Notes: generated from the letters alone by a model not told the origin. A DNA stretch of 14,145 nt from Palsa-461 sp036844945 (GCA_036844945.1 DAIUEV010000059.1:1-14145), one strand, 5' to 3'. Counted from the stretch's first letter, positions 6,500-14,009 are shown. Numbers and translations: made by a program.

Positions 6500-8002
6500 T
6501 CAGCCGCCCGACTCCTGCTGCAGCGGCAGCACGAGAGTGAACGTCGAGCCCTCGCCCTCGCGCGACTCGACGTCGACCCGGCCCTGGTGGTTGGTGGCGA
6601 CGTGCCTCACGATGGCCAGCCCGAGCCCGGTGCCCCCGGTGTTGCGGCTGCGCCCGTGGTCGACCCGGTAGAAGCGCTCGAAGATTCGCTCGAGGTCACG
6701 GCCGGGGATCCCGATCCCGTGGTCGGCCACCGAGATCCGGACGACCTCGCGCTCGGGGTCCACCCTCGGCTCGCCGCTCAACTGGGGCTCGATCAGGCCC
6801 GGCAGCCGGATCGCTCCGGGCGGAAGCGGGGGCGTGCCACCGCCGGCTTCCGCCGCCCCTGGCACCGCCGCCGGGTGGTGGGCCATTGCCCCGACGACCG
6901 AGCCGTTGTTGACCACCAGGCTCGGCTCCTCGACGACGCCGTCCTCCCCGCCGAGCTGCTCGCGTGAGACCGCACCGGTGACCGTGATGGTGCTGTCGTC
7001 GTAGCTGTAGGTCACGGCGTTCTCCAACAGCGCGTGCAACGCCGAGACGAGTTGGCGGCGGTCGCCCATGATGGCGACCGCCGGGGAGGGCTCGTAGAGG
7101 ACGATCGCGATGCCGCGCTGGTCGGCCGCCGCCCGGACCCGCTCGACCGCCTCGGCCATCACCAGGCTCACGAGCACGGGCTCGCGGGGCGGGGCGCTCT
7201 CCGCCTCGATGCGGCTGAGGTCGAGCAGGTCGTCGATGATCCGGCTCACCCGGAACGCCTCGGTGTGGATCCGATTGGCCAGGCGCTTGGCCACCTCGCC
7301 GTCGGGCTCGACGACGAGCGTCTCGGCCAGCAGCCCGAGGGCGCCCATCGGGGTCTTCAGCTCGTGGCTGACGTTGGCCACGAAGTCGCGGCGGATCATC
7401 TCGAGGCGGCGGCGCTCGGAGATGTCCTCGATGAGGGCGATCACCCCGAGCGACCGGCGGCCGTCGTCCATCAGGAGGGCCCGGACATTGAGGGTGCGGG
7501 GCGGCGGCCCGTACAGGTCGAGCGTGCGCTCGGCCGTCCCGTCGTGCCACGCCTCCTCGAGGAGCTCGGTGACGGCCTGGGCGGCGAGGGCATCACCGAG
7601 GCGGCTCGTCATCAGGGCGTTGGCCGGCGCGTTCTGGTACACGACCTTGCCGGTGTCGTCGCACAGGACGACGCCCTGGGGGAGTGCGTCGATGGCGCGC
7701 CGGAGGCGGATGGCATCCGCGCTGGCCTCGGCGACCGCCTCGGAGGCCGCCCCGGTCACCTGCTCGAGGTAGGCCAGCGCGTTCTCGAGCCCGCTCTCCT
7801 CGGTGGGGGGGTGCAGGCCGAGCCGCGACCCGAGGGCGGTCAGGCGCTGGGTGAGCGCCTGGCGGCCCGACCGGCGGCCGAACATGACGGCCAGGGCCAC
7901 CGCCACGACCAGGATGACCGCAGCGAGCACATAGGCCGCTGACGGCGCCATTCCGGCGATCCGGGTGCTCTGCGCGACCACTTCGATCACAGCCCCCAGC
8001 AT
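6500..8002 (-). CDS. senX3: Sensor histidine kinase, SenX3/PhoR-like
   Basis: This membrane kinase should phosphorylate the RegX3-like regulator encoded next. From ATG 8002 it has 500 residues: one membrane helix (about 19-41), a linker, a PAS domain (about 100-195, LPQGVVLCDDTGKVVYQN), a HisKA dimerisation domain with His213 in FVANVSHELKTP, and an HATPase domain with N-box Asn328 (ALLENAV), G1 (DHGIGIP, Asp427), F-box (FERFYRVD) and G2 (GGTGLGLAI, 456-464). An unusual Gly/Pro/Ala-rich insert of about 70 residues lies between the N-box and G1 (about 345-415). The frame is open to 8182, but those 60 extra codons are Arg-rich and would run into the divergent operon's ribosome site. GTG 8047 and ATG 7951 are other possible starts; none has a good ribosome site. 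SenX3-type kinases work with PhoU and the Pst transporter, which are not in this window. Confidence 0.92.
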   Translation of the reverse strand: MLGAVIEVVAQSTRIAGMAPSAAYVLAAVILVVAVALAVMFGRRSGRQALTQRLTALGSRLGLHPPTEESGLENALAYLEQVTGAASEAVAEASADAIRLRRAIDALPQGVVLCDDTGKVVYQNAPANALMTSRLGDALAAQAVTELLEEAWHDGTAERTLDLYGPPPRTLNVRALLMDDGRRSLGVIALIEDISERRRLEMIRRDFVANVSHELKTPMGALGLLAETLVVEPDGEVAKRLANRIHTEAFRVSRIIDDLLDLSRIEAESAPPREPVLVSLVMAEAVERVRAAADQRGIAIVLYEPSPAVAIMGDRRQLVSALHALLENAVTYSYDDSTITVTGAVSREQLGGEDGVVEEPSLVVNNGSVVGAMAHHPAAVPGAAEAGGGTPPLPPGAIRLPGLIEPQLSGEPRVDPEREVVRISVADHGIGIPGRDLERIFERFYRVDHGRSRNTGGTGLGLAIVRHVATNHQGRVDVESREGEGSTFTLVLPLQQESGG

Positions 8003-8170
8003 GACAGGACGGGGCGCGCGGCGCGACCAGTCGGTGACGTCCTCCACTCCCTGGGAGCACGCCGCGCAGGCCCGCCCCGACCGTTCGTCCCACCGGCGCA
8101 GCGAGAGGAGCGGTCTGGTGCACAAACCGAGGACCCGGCGGACCGACCGCGGGCCCGGGCGAACGACAGC

Positions 8171-8178
8171 GGAGGAGG
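8171..8178 (+). promoter_or_regulatory. Strong ribosome binding site of the secretion operon
   Basis: GGAGGAGG ends 6 nt before the ATG at 8185. It is by far the best Shine-Dalgarno match in the window and contrasts with the leaderless starts of the neighbouring genes. It implies a transcript with a real 5' leader and high synthesis of the small first protein, as expected for a pilin-like subunit. Confidence 0.8.
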
Positions 8179-8184
8179 CCAACC

Positions 8185-8475
8185 ATGCCGTGGATCGTGG
8201 CGAGTGTGTCGCTCAACCCCGACCCCGCCCAGCTGCCGGGTGGGGGGACCCTGCAGCAGCTGGCCAACGGCATTGGCGGGTGGGCACTGATCCTCGCCCT
8301 GGTCGGCCTCGTGATCGGCGCGGCGACCTGGGCTCTCGGCGCTCACTCGCAGAACTACCACCAGGCCCTGGCCGGGCGGCGGGCGGTCCTCGTGGCCGGA
8401 CTGGCGGCGCTCTTGATCGGCGCCGCGCCCACGCTGATCAACTTCTTCTTCGGCGCCGGCTCGGGGCTGCACTGA
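8185..8475 (+). CDS. Small two-helix membrane protein, DUF6112-like, pilin (VirB2/TrbC)-like
   Basis: This 96-residue protein has a hydrophilic N-terminus (about 1-28, LNPDPAQLPGGG), a first membrane helix (about 31-52), a short polar loop with basic residues (HSQNYHQALAGRR, 54-66) and a second helix (about 67-90) ending near INFFFGAG. Size and topology match VirB2/TrbC pilins and the DUF6112 family, which sits at the head of SCO6881/SCO6880-type clusters in Streptomyces. The family name comes from this context plus topology, not from a database search. It probably oligomerises in the membrane as the pilus or channel subunit of the downstream machine. A classical cleaved signal peptide is not evident. 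It is first in the operon, with a strong ribosome site and 37 nt to the next start. Confidence 0.75.
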   Translation: MPWIVASVSLNPDPAQLPGGGTLQQLANGIGGWALILALVGLVIGAATWALGAHSQNYHQALAGRRAVLVAGLAALLIGAAPTLINFFFGAGSGLH

Positions 8476-8498
8476 CCCCCCGCCACTGCCCTTGCGAC

Positions 8499-8503
8499 GG
8501 GAG
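8499..8503 (+). promoter_or_regulatory. Ribosome binding site that fixes the start of the VirB6-like gene
   Basis: GGGAG lies 9 nt before the GTG at 8513. It supports this GTG over the in-frame TTG at 8492, which would put the ribosome site inside the coding sequence. Confidence 0.6.
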
Positions 8504-8512
8504 CGAGAACGC

Positions 8513-9829
8513 GTGATCCTCGCCCTGCCGAGCATCCCCACGATCGGCTGCGCGGTCATCCCGGGACTGAGCACGGCCTGCGGCGCGGCGGGCAGCGTCG
8601 GGTCCTCCCTCGTCGGGGCGGGGGCGGGCGACGTCCTCGGTGCCATCGCCACCGGGGTCGCCGCCGGCGCCAGCTGGCTGCTCTCCCAGATCGGTGGGGT
8701 GATCGCGTCGAGCACGTCGATCGATCTCGGCGCGTCGTGGTTCCGCTCCCACTACGAGGTCATGGTGGGGCTGGCCGCGATCGTGGTCGTGCCGCTCCTT
8801 CTGGTCTCGATCATCCAGGCCATCTACCGGCAGAGCGCCAGCGCTCTCGTGCGAGCGGCTCTTGTCCACCTCCCGCTCGCCCTGCTGCTCGGCGCGGTCG
8901 CGGTCCAGCTGGTGCAGCTCGGCCTCGCCGCCACCGACGCGCTCAGCGCCGCGGTGTCCTCGACCGCGTCGAGTGACATCGGCGCGTCGTTGTCGGGCCT
9001 CGCCTCGGGCCTCGCCGGCCAGGCGTCCGGCGGGAACGCCGGGATCCCGACCTTCGTGACCCTGCTCGGTGCGCTGTTCGTGTCCCTCGGCGCCCTCCTG
9101 CTGTGGGTCGAGCTCCTGGTGCGCGCGTCGGCCGTCTACGTCGCCACGCTGTTCTTCCCACTCGCACTGGCCAGCCTGGTCTGGCCGTCGATCTCGCAGT
9201 GGTGCCGCCGCCTCGTCGAGACCGTGGCGGCGCTCGTGCTCTCGAAGTTCGTCATCGTGGCGGTGCTGAGCCTGGCCATCGGCGCGCTCGGAGCGAGCGA
9301 CGGCTCGATCTCGGCCGAGCTGGCCGGTGGCGCGCTGCTTGTGCTGGCGGCGTTCGCGCCGTTCACGCTGCTCCGCCTGCTGCCGATGGTGGAGTCGGGT
9401 GCCGTCCACCAGCTGGAGGGCGTCCGCCAGCGCGCCCAGCGCGCTGCGCTCGGGGGCCCGCGCTCGGCGGTGGCCTTCGCCCTCGGCCAGGGGTCACTGG
9501 CGCCCCTGCCCGAGCTGACCGTCGGGACGGGGACCACCGTGCCGGCCGAAGCCCCAGGAGCGGACGGCCACTCGCCCGACGCGTTGGGGCCGGGGGCGCC
9601 GGGACCGGCCACCGCCGCCGGAGTGCCGATGTGGCGCGGCCTGCCCGACCGGCCGTCCCTGCCGCCACCCGACCCGGAGCGGGCGGCCGAGCCGGACCGA
9701 CGCGGGCCCCCGCCGCTGTGGGGCGGCCCCGTCCCGCCGCCGCCGCGGGCCCGCGTCTCCGGAGCGCACGTCGTCGAGCGCGACGACCTGGGCCCGACCC
9801 TGCGGTGGCGGCCCGGCGACGGTGGCTGA
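8513..9829 (+). CDS. Polytopic membrane protein, SCO6881 family, VirB6/TrbL-like
   Basis: This 438-residue protein is probably the polytopic inner-membrane channel component of a type IV secretion-like system. Hydrophobic helices lie at about residues 82-104, 113-141, 181-203, 205-225, 237-262 and 272-292, with a small-residue-rich N-terminal region (20-62) that may also be membrane-embedded. A long Ala/Ser/Gly-rich external loop lies between helices 2 and 3 (142-180). VirB6/TrbL proteins show this layout, including the aromatic/Trp-containing stretch ATLFFPLALASLVWPSISQW (211-230). The C-terminal 120 residues or so (315-438) are Pro/Gly-rich and hydrophilic, probably cytoplasmic and disordered. 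Start GTG 8513 is chosen for its ribosome site. The last 8 nt overlap the next gene. Family placement rests on topology, gene order and neighbours; sequence conservation among such proteins is low. Confidence 0.75.
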   Translation: MILALPSIPTIGCAVIPGLSTACGAAGSVGSSLVGAGAGDVLGAIATGVAAGASWLLSQIGGVIASSTSIDLGASWFRSHYEVMVGLAAIVVVPLLLVSIIQAIYRQSASALVRAALVHLPLALLLGAVAVQLVQLGLAATDALSAAVSSTASSDIGASLSGLASGLAGQASGGNAGIPTFVTLLGALFVSLGALLLWVELLVRASAVYVATLFFPLALASLVWPSISQWCRRLVETVAALVLSKFVIVAVLSLAIGALGASDGSISAELAGGALLVLAAFAPFTLLRLLPMVESGAVHQLEGVRQRAQRAALGGPRSAVAFALGQGSLAPLPELTVGTGTTVPAEAPGADGHSPDALGPGAPGPATAAGVPMWRGLPDRPSLPPPDPERAAEPDRRGPPPLWGGPVPPPPRARVSGAHVVERDDLGPTLRWRPGDGG

Positions 9830-11315
9830 CCGGCCCAAGTACCGGTTCGGCCCGCTGGAGCGCCGCGGCCTCATCGCCGGGTGGCGAGGCGGTCAGATCG
9901 CGGTGGTGGCCGCCGGCCTGGTGGTCGCGGTCGTCGCGCTGCGGTCACATGCGAACCCCCCCGGTGTGCTCGAGGCGGTGCTCGTGCTCGCGTCCTCGCT
10001 CGCGGTCGCGTGCTGGCCGCTCGGGGGCCGGACCGGCGAGGAGTGGCTGCCGACGGTGCTGCGGTGGGGCGCCGACGGGCTGGCCGGGCGGCGCCGGCGT
10101 TCCGGTGTGCCGGGGGCCGGCCACTGTCCGGGTTGTGTGGGCCGGGGTGTCGACCACCGCGCCCGGGTGGAGGTGCCGGGACCGTTCGCCGGCCTCCGGA
10201 TCCTCGGCACCACGGCCGAGCCGGCCGAGCCCGGGGGCGACGTCGGCGTGGTGCTCGACACCCGGGCCTCGACCCTCACGGCGACCCTGGCGCTCGAGGG
10301 CCACAGCTTCGCCCTGCTCGGGACCGACGAGAAGGACCGACGCGTCTCGGGATGGGCGTCGGTGCTGGCTGCGCTCGCCCGCGAGGGATCGTCGGTGCAC
10401 CGGGTGCAGTGGCTCGCGCTCGCCCTGCCCGACGACGGGAGAGCGGTCCACGCCTACCTTCGCGACGTCGCGACCGTCCCCGAGCACTCGACGGCGCGCC
10501 GCTCGTACGCGGGGTTGCTCGGGGAGTGCGGCGCCGACACCTCCCGCCATGCCGTCCTCCTCGCGGTGCAGGTCCGCCTGGCGCGCCGCGCCGGCGCGGG
10601 CCGGCTGGAGGGATCGGTGGCCACCCTCCTGCGGGAGCTGGCCAACGTGCGTCGGTTGGTCGGCGACGCCGACGTCACCTGCCGGGGCCCACTCGATCCG
10701 GCCGCGCTCAGCGCGATGTTCCGGGCGCTCGGCCAGACGGACCCCCCGACCGAGCCTCCTCGGGCACTCCGGGCGCCGCGCGCCTGTCCCCCCTGTCTCG
10801 TGGGGGTGCCCTGGCCGATGGCGACCGAAGCGGAGTGGAGCCGCGTCCGGACCGACGCGACCTGGCACGCCACCTACTGGATCGCCGAGTGGCCGCGGGT
10901 CGACGTCGGCCCGGACTTCCTCGCCCCGCTGCTGCTCGGGCCGCTCCGCCGATCGGTGTCGGTGGTGATGGAGCCGGTGAGCCCGGCCCGGGCGGTCCGC
11001 GCCGTCGAGCAGGCGAGGACCGCCGACATCGCCGACTCCGAGCTGCGTCGTCGTGGCGGGTTCCTGTCGACGGCCCGGCGCGCCCGCGAGGCCGAGCTGG
11101 TCGTCCGGCGCGAGACCGAGCTGGCCGACGGCCACGGCTCCTACCGGTTCAGCGGCTACGTCACCGTCACCGCCCCGTCGGCCGCCCAGCTCGAGGAGTG
11201 GTGCGAGACGACCGAGCACGCCGCCGGCCAGGCCCGGCTCGAGTTGCGCCGCCTCTACGGGGACCAGGAGCGGGCCCTGCTCTGCACCCTCCCGCTGTGC
11301 CGGGGGCTCTCGTGA
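9822..11315 (+). CDS. SCO6880-family protein; VirB3-like segment plus VirB4 N-terminal scaffold-like domain
   Basis: This is a 497-residue protein without any Walker motif. A short basic N-terminus is followed by two membrane segments (about 23-41 and 48-67), like VirB3/PrgI. A large soluble region follows that resembles the N-terminal half of VirB4 ATPases: LRILGT (125-130), a stretch GHSFALLGTDEKDRRVSGW (160-178), an EGSSVHRVQWLALALP segment (188-203), and a C-terminal segment where VirB4 proteins lead into their RecA-like ATPase (LEEWCETTEHAA 457-468, LRRLYGDQERALLCTLPL 475-492). The next gene starts exactly at such an ATPase domain, so the two probably work as one split VirB4 (inference). 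It carries two CxxC pairs (Cys102/Cys105 and Cys322/Cys325). GTG 9822 overlaps the previous stop by 8 nt; GTGA couples it to the next gene. The length matches Streptomyces SCO6880-type proteins as I know them. Confidence 0.78.
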   Translation: MADRPKYRFGPLERRGLIAGWRGGQIAVVAAGLVVAVVALRSHANPPGVLEAVLVLASSLAVACWPLGGRTGEEWLPTVLRWGADGLAGRRRRSGVPGAGHCPGCVGRGVDHRARVEVPGPFAGLRILGTTAEPAEPGGDVGVVLDTRASTLTATLALEGHSFALLGTDEKDRRVSGWASVLAALAREGSSVHRVQWLALALPDDGRAVHAYLRDVATVPEHSTARRSYAGLLGECGADTSRHAVLLAVQVRLARRAGAGRLEGSVATLLRELANVRRLVGDADVTCRGPLDPAALSAMFRALGQTDPPTEPPRALRAPRACPPCLVGVPWPMATEAEWSRVRTDATWHATYWIAEWPRVDVGPDFLAPLLLGPLRRSVSVVMEPVSPARAVRAVEQARTADIADSELRRRGGFLSTARRAREAELVVRRETELADGHGSYRFSGYVTVTAPSAAQLEEWCETTEHAAGQARLELRRLYGDQERALLCTLPLCRGLS

Positions 11316-12589
11316 GCCGGGCCGCCGCCGGGTTCCGGGTCCCCGCGCACGCGGTGACGACCCGCAACCTCGGCGCCGCGTATCCGCTGGTGGCCGAAGC
11401 GGGCCTCGGGCACCGGGGCGTCCTCATCGGTCACGACCTGCTCGGCGGGTCGTTCGTCTACGACCCCTTCGAGCTCTACGGCACGGGCGTGGTGTCGAAC
11501 CCCAACATGATCGTCTTCGGCCAGATCGGGCGGGGCAAGAGCGCGTTGATGAAGACGTACCTGTGGCGCCAGGCCGTCTTCGGGCGTCGGGCCTGGGTGG
11601 TCGACCCGAAGGGCGAGTACGCGGGGCTCGCCGAGCTGTGGGGCGTCCACCCGGTCGCGCTGGCTCCCGGGGGCGCGGTCCGGCTCAACCCGCTGGACCC
11701 GGTGGCGCCGCCGGGCGGCGCCGGGTGCGGGTCCCCCGAGGATCCCGAACGCCGGCAGTCCGAGCTCCTGGCGTCCCTGGCCAGCGCGTGCCTCGGCCGT
11801 CCGCTGGCGCCGCGCGAGCGGGCGGCTGTCGACCTCGCGCTCAGCGCGGTCCGGGCCACCCGGGCGGTGCCCACCCTCCCGGCGGTGGTCGCCGCGCTGC
11901 TCGACCCCGACCCGGCCTCGGCCGCGCGCATTCGCACCGACCGGACCCGGCTCCTCGAGGACGGGCGTGACGCCGCGCTGGAGCTGCGCCGCCTGGTCCA
12001 CGGAGACCTGCGGGGCATGTTCGACGGCGAGACGAGCCCCGGGCTCGACCTGTCGGGCCCGCTCGTGGTCCTCGACCTCTCGGCGCTGTACGCCTCGAGC
12101 GCGCTCGGCGTCCTCATGGCCTGCGCGACCGCGTGGCTCCAGGCCGCGGTGTCACGCGACGGCGGGACCCGGGGGCGCTCCTTTCTCGTGGTCGACGAGG
12201 CCTGGGCGATCCTCGCGAACCTCGGCGTCGCCCGCTGGCTGCAGGCCTCCTGGAAGCTGTCGCGGGCCCACGGCGTGGCCAATGTCGCGGTCCTGCACCG
12301 GCTCTCCGACCTGGCCTCGGTGGGGGCCGCCGGCTCCGAGCAGGTCGGCCTGGCCGAGGGGCTGCTGAGCGACTCGGAGACCCTGGTGATCTACGCGCAG
12401 CCGCCGGGCGAGGTGGCCCGCGCCACCGAGCTGCTGTCGTTGTCCAGCACCGAGGCCGACCTGGTACCGCAGCTCCAGCGGGGGGTCGCGCTGTGGAAGG
12501 TGGGCCGCCGCTCCTTCCTCGTCCGGCACGCGGTGGGGTCCGCCGAGCGGGCGCTCGTCGACACCGACGCCGCGATGGCCGGTCGGTGA
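11312..12589 (+). CDS. VirB4-type ATPase (C-terminal ATPase domain only)
   Basis: This hexameric ATPase is expected to energise assembly or transport in the secretion apparatus. The 425 residues start almost directly with the VirB4-like ATPase domain: GVLIGHDLLGGSFVYDPFEL (36-55), Walker A GQIGRGKS (70-77), the VirB4/TraC motif VVDPKGEY (96-103), Walker B FLVVDEAW (291-298) and C-terminal LLSDSETLVIYAQ (351-363) and GVALWKVGRRSFLV (391-404). The usual VirB4 N-terminal domain of several hundred residues is absent and seems to be supplied by the preceding gene. GTG 11312 overlaps the preceding stop as GTGA, and this gene's stop overlaps the next start the same way. The frame is open far upstream over the previous gene, but that part is Arg/Gly-rich shadow sequence. 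A Gly/Pro-rich loop at 131-147 follows the RLNPLDP motif. Confidence 0.9.
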   Translation: MSRAAAGFRVPAHAVTTRNLGAAYPLVAEAGLGHRGVLIGHDLLGGSFVYDPFELYGTGVVSNPNMIVFGQIGRGKSALMKTYLWRQAVFGRRAWVVDPKGEYAGLAELWGVHPVALAPGGAVRLNPLDPVAPPGGAGCGSPEDPERRQSELLASLASACLGRPLAPRERAAVDLALSAVRATRAVPTLPAVVAALLDPDPASAARIRTDRTRLLEDGRDAALELRRLVHGDLRGMFDGETSPGLDLSGPLVVLDLSALYASSALGVLMACATAWLQAAVSRDGGTRGRSFLVVDEAWAILANLGVARWLQASWKLSRAHGVANVAVLHRLSDLASVGAAGSEQVGLAEGLLSDSETLVIYAQPPGEVARATELLSLSSTEADLVPQLQRGVALWKVGRRSFLVRHAVGSAERALVDTDAAMAGR

Positions 12590-13995
12590 ACGACCCCGTC
12601 TTGGCCCTGGCCCTGGGCGGCGGCCTGACCGCCCTGGTGCTGGTCGACGGTCGGGCGAGCCGCGGGGCCGGCCGCCGCCGGCCGGGTGCCCGCTGGGCGC
12701 GCCGCTTCGACCTCGCACCACTCGCCCGCGCCGGGCCGGGGCGCCTCGCCCTCGGCGCCGTCTCCGGAGGGTTCTCGCGGCAGCGGCTCTTCACCGAGCC
12801 CGCCGCCTCGGTGGCGGTGGTCGGCCCGACCCAGAGCGGCAAGACGAGCGGGCTCGCGGTGCCCGCGATCCTGTCGTGGCCGGGGCCGGTGCTGGCGGCG
12901 AGCGTGAAGACCGACCTCCTCGCCGCGACGCAGCGGTGGCGCCGCGGGCTCGGGACCCTCTGGTGCCTCGATCCGGCCGGGACGACCGGGACGGCGCCCG
13001 CCCGGTGGTCGCCACTGCCGGCCGCCGCGACCTGGGCGGGGGCGCGGCGGGTGGCCGCCGACCTCACCGAGGTGGCGAGATCCCCGTCCACCACCGCCGA
13101 CGGGGAGTTCTGGTACGCCACGGCCGCCAAGCTGCTGGCTCCGCTGCTCTTCGCGGCCGCGGTCGGCGGGGCCACCATGCGCGACGTCGCCCGATGGGTC
13201 GACACCCAGGAGATGGCCGAGGTGCTCGCGATCCTCGAGGCCACCGGGGTCGAGGAGTCGGTGTGGTCGGCCCGGGCCACCTGGCACCGCGAGGATCGCC
13301 AGCGCTCCGCCGTCTACACGACGGCCGAGACGGTCCTCGAGGCCCTGGCCGGCTGCGACGCCGGCGACGGCCCCGCAATCGACGCGCACGCGCTCCTCGC
13401 CGGGAGCGGCGCCCTGTACCTCTGCGCGCCCGCCCACGACCAACGGCGGTTCCAGGGCGTGTTCGTGGCCGTCGTGAAGGAGGTGCTCGACACGGCCTTC
13501 GGCGTGGCCGCGGCGCGGGGCCGCCTCGACCCGCCGCTCCTCGTCGTCCTCGACGAGGCGGCCCACATCGCACCGGTGGCGGGGCTCGACTCGCTGGCCG
13601 CCACCTGCGCGGGGCACGGCATCCAGCTGGTCACGGTGTGGCAGGACCTGGCCCAGGTGTCGGCCCGCTACGGGCCGCGGGCGCCGACGGTGCTCAACAA
13701 CCACCGGGCCCGCGTGTTCCTCTCGGGCATCGCGGAGCCCTCCACGCTCGAGTTCGTGAGCGCGCTGGTGGGCGAGACCGAGGTCCCGGTCGGCTCGGCG
13801 ACCCGCGGCGGCGGCGTCCGGAGCGTCACCACCGCCACCGAGCGGCGACGGCTCCTGCCGCCCGAGGCGGTGCGGCAGCTGCCCCGGGGCACCGGGGTCC
13901 TCCTCTACGGCGAGCGGCCGCCGGTCCGGCTCCGCCTGGTGCCGTGGTGGGAGGACCGCGAGCTCGCCCGGCGCGGCGGCCCCCCCGGCGGCTGA
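12586..13995 (+). CDS. VirD4/TraG-type coupling ATPase (T4CP)
   Basis: Coupling proteins recognise substrates (relaxase-DNA or protein) and pass them to the secretion channel. The 469 residues show one marginal N-terminal hydrophobic helix (3-20) and then a basic linker (22-40). Walker A is VVGPTQSGKTSG (78-89), followed by the T4CP signature ASVKTDLL (105-112). A helical region EFWYATAAKLLAPLLFAAA (174-192) fits the all-alpha domain. Walker B is LLVVLDEAAHI (317-327, Asp323, Glu324), and the downstream motif is TVWQDLAQ (350-357). VirD4 normally has two membrane helices with a periplasmic loop; this one has only one, as in some Gram-positive coupling proteins. GTG 12586 overlaps the VirB4 stop as GTGA. 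It is the last gene of the operon; no hairpin terminator follows, and the next gene starts 28 nt later from its own promoter. The C-terminus ends in a short Gly/Pro tail. Confidence 0.9.
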   Translation: MNDPVLALALGGGLTALVLVDGRASRGAGRRRPGARWARRFDLAPLARAGPGRLALGAVSGGFSRQRLFTEPAASVAVVGPTQSGKTSGLAVPAILSWPGPVLAASVKTDLLAATQRWRRGLGTLWCLDPAGTTGTAPARWSPLPAAATWAGARRVAADLTEVARSPSTTADGEFWYATAAKLLAPLLFAAAVGGATMRDVARWVDTQEMAEVLAILEATGVEESVWSARATWHREDRQRSAVYTTAETVLEALAGCDAGDGPAIDAHALLAGSGALYLCAPAHDQRRFQGVFVAVVKEVLDTAFGVAAARGRLDPPLLVVLDEAAHIAPVAGLDSLAATCAGHGIQLVTVWQDLAQVSARYGPRAPTVLNNHRARVFLSGIAEPSTLEFVSALVGETEVPVGSATRGGGVRSVTTATERRRLLPPEAVRQLPRGTGVLLYGERPPVRLRLVPWWEDRELARRGGPPGG

Positions 13996-14009
13996 GCGGC
14001 TCCCCGACC

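Noticed and set aside
8083..8090. GTTCGTCC, a possible half-site for a PhoP/RegX3-type regulator in the kinase/secretion spacer
   Set aside because: There is a single copy with no second direct repeat at the expected spacing, so chance is likely.
8003..8182. N-terminal extension of the sensor kinase up to 8182
   Set aside because: The extra 60 residues are Arg/Cys-rich, have no resemblance to kinase N-termini and would cover the ribosome site region of the divergent operon.
8185..13995. Integrative conjugative element boundaries around the secretion operon
   Set aside because: No integrase, terminal direct repeats, att site, insertion sequence or composition break could be seen. The tRNA-Glu at 1-55 lies about 8 kb away with housekeeping genes between.
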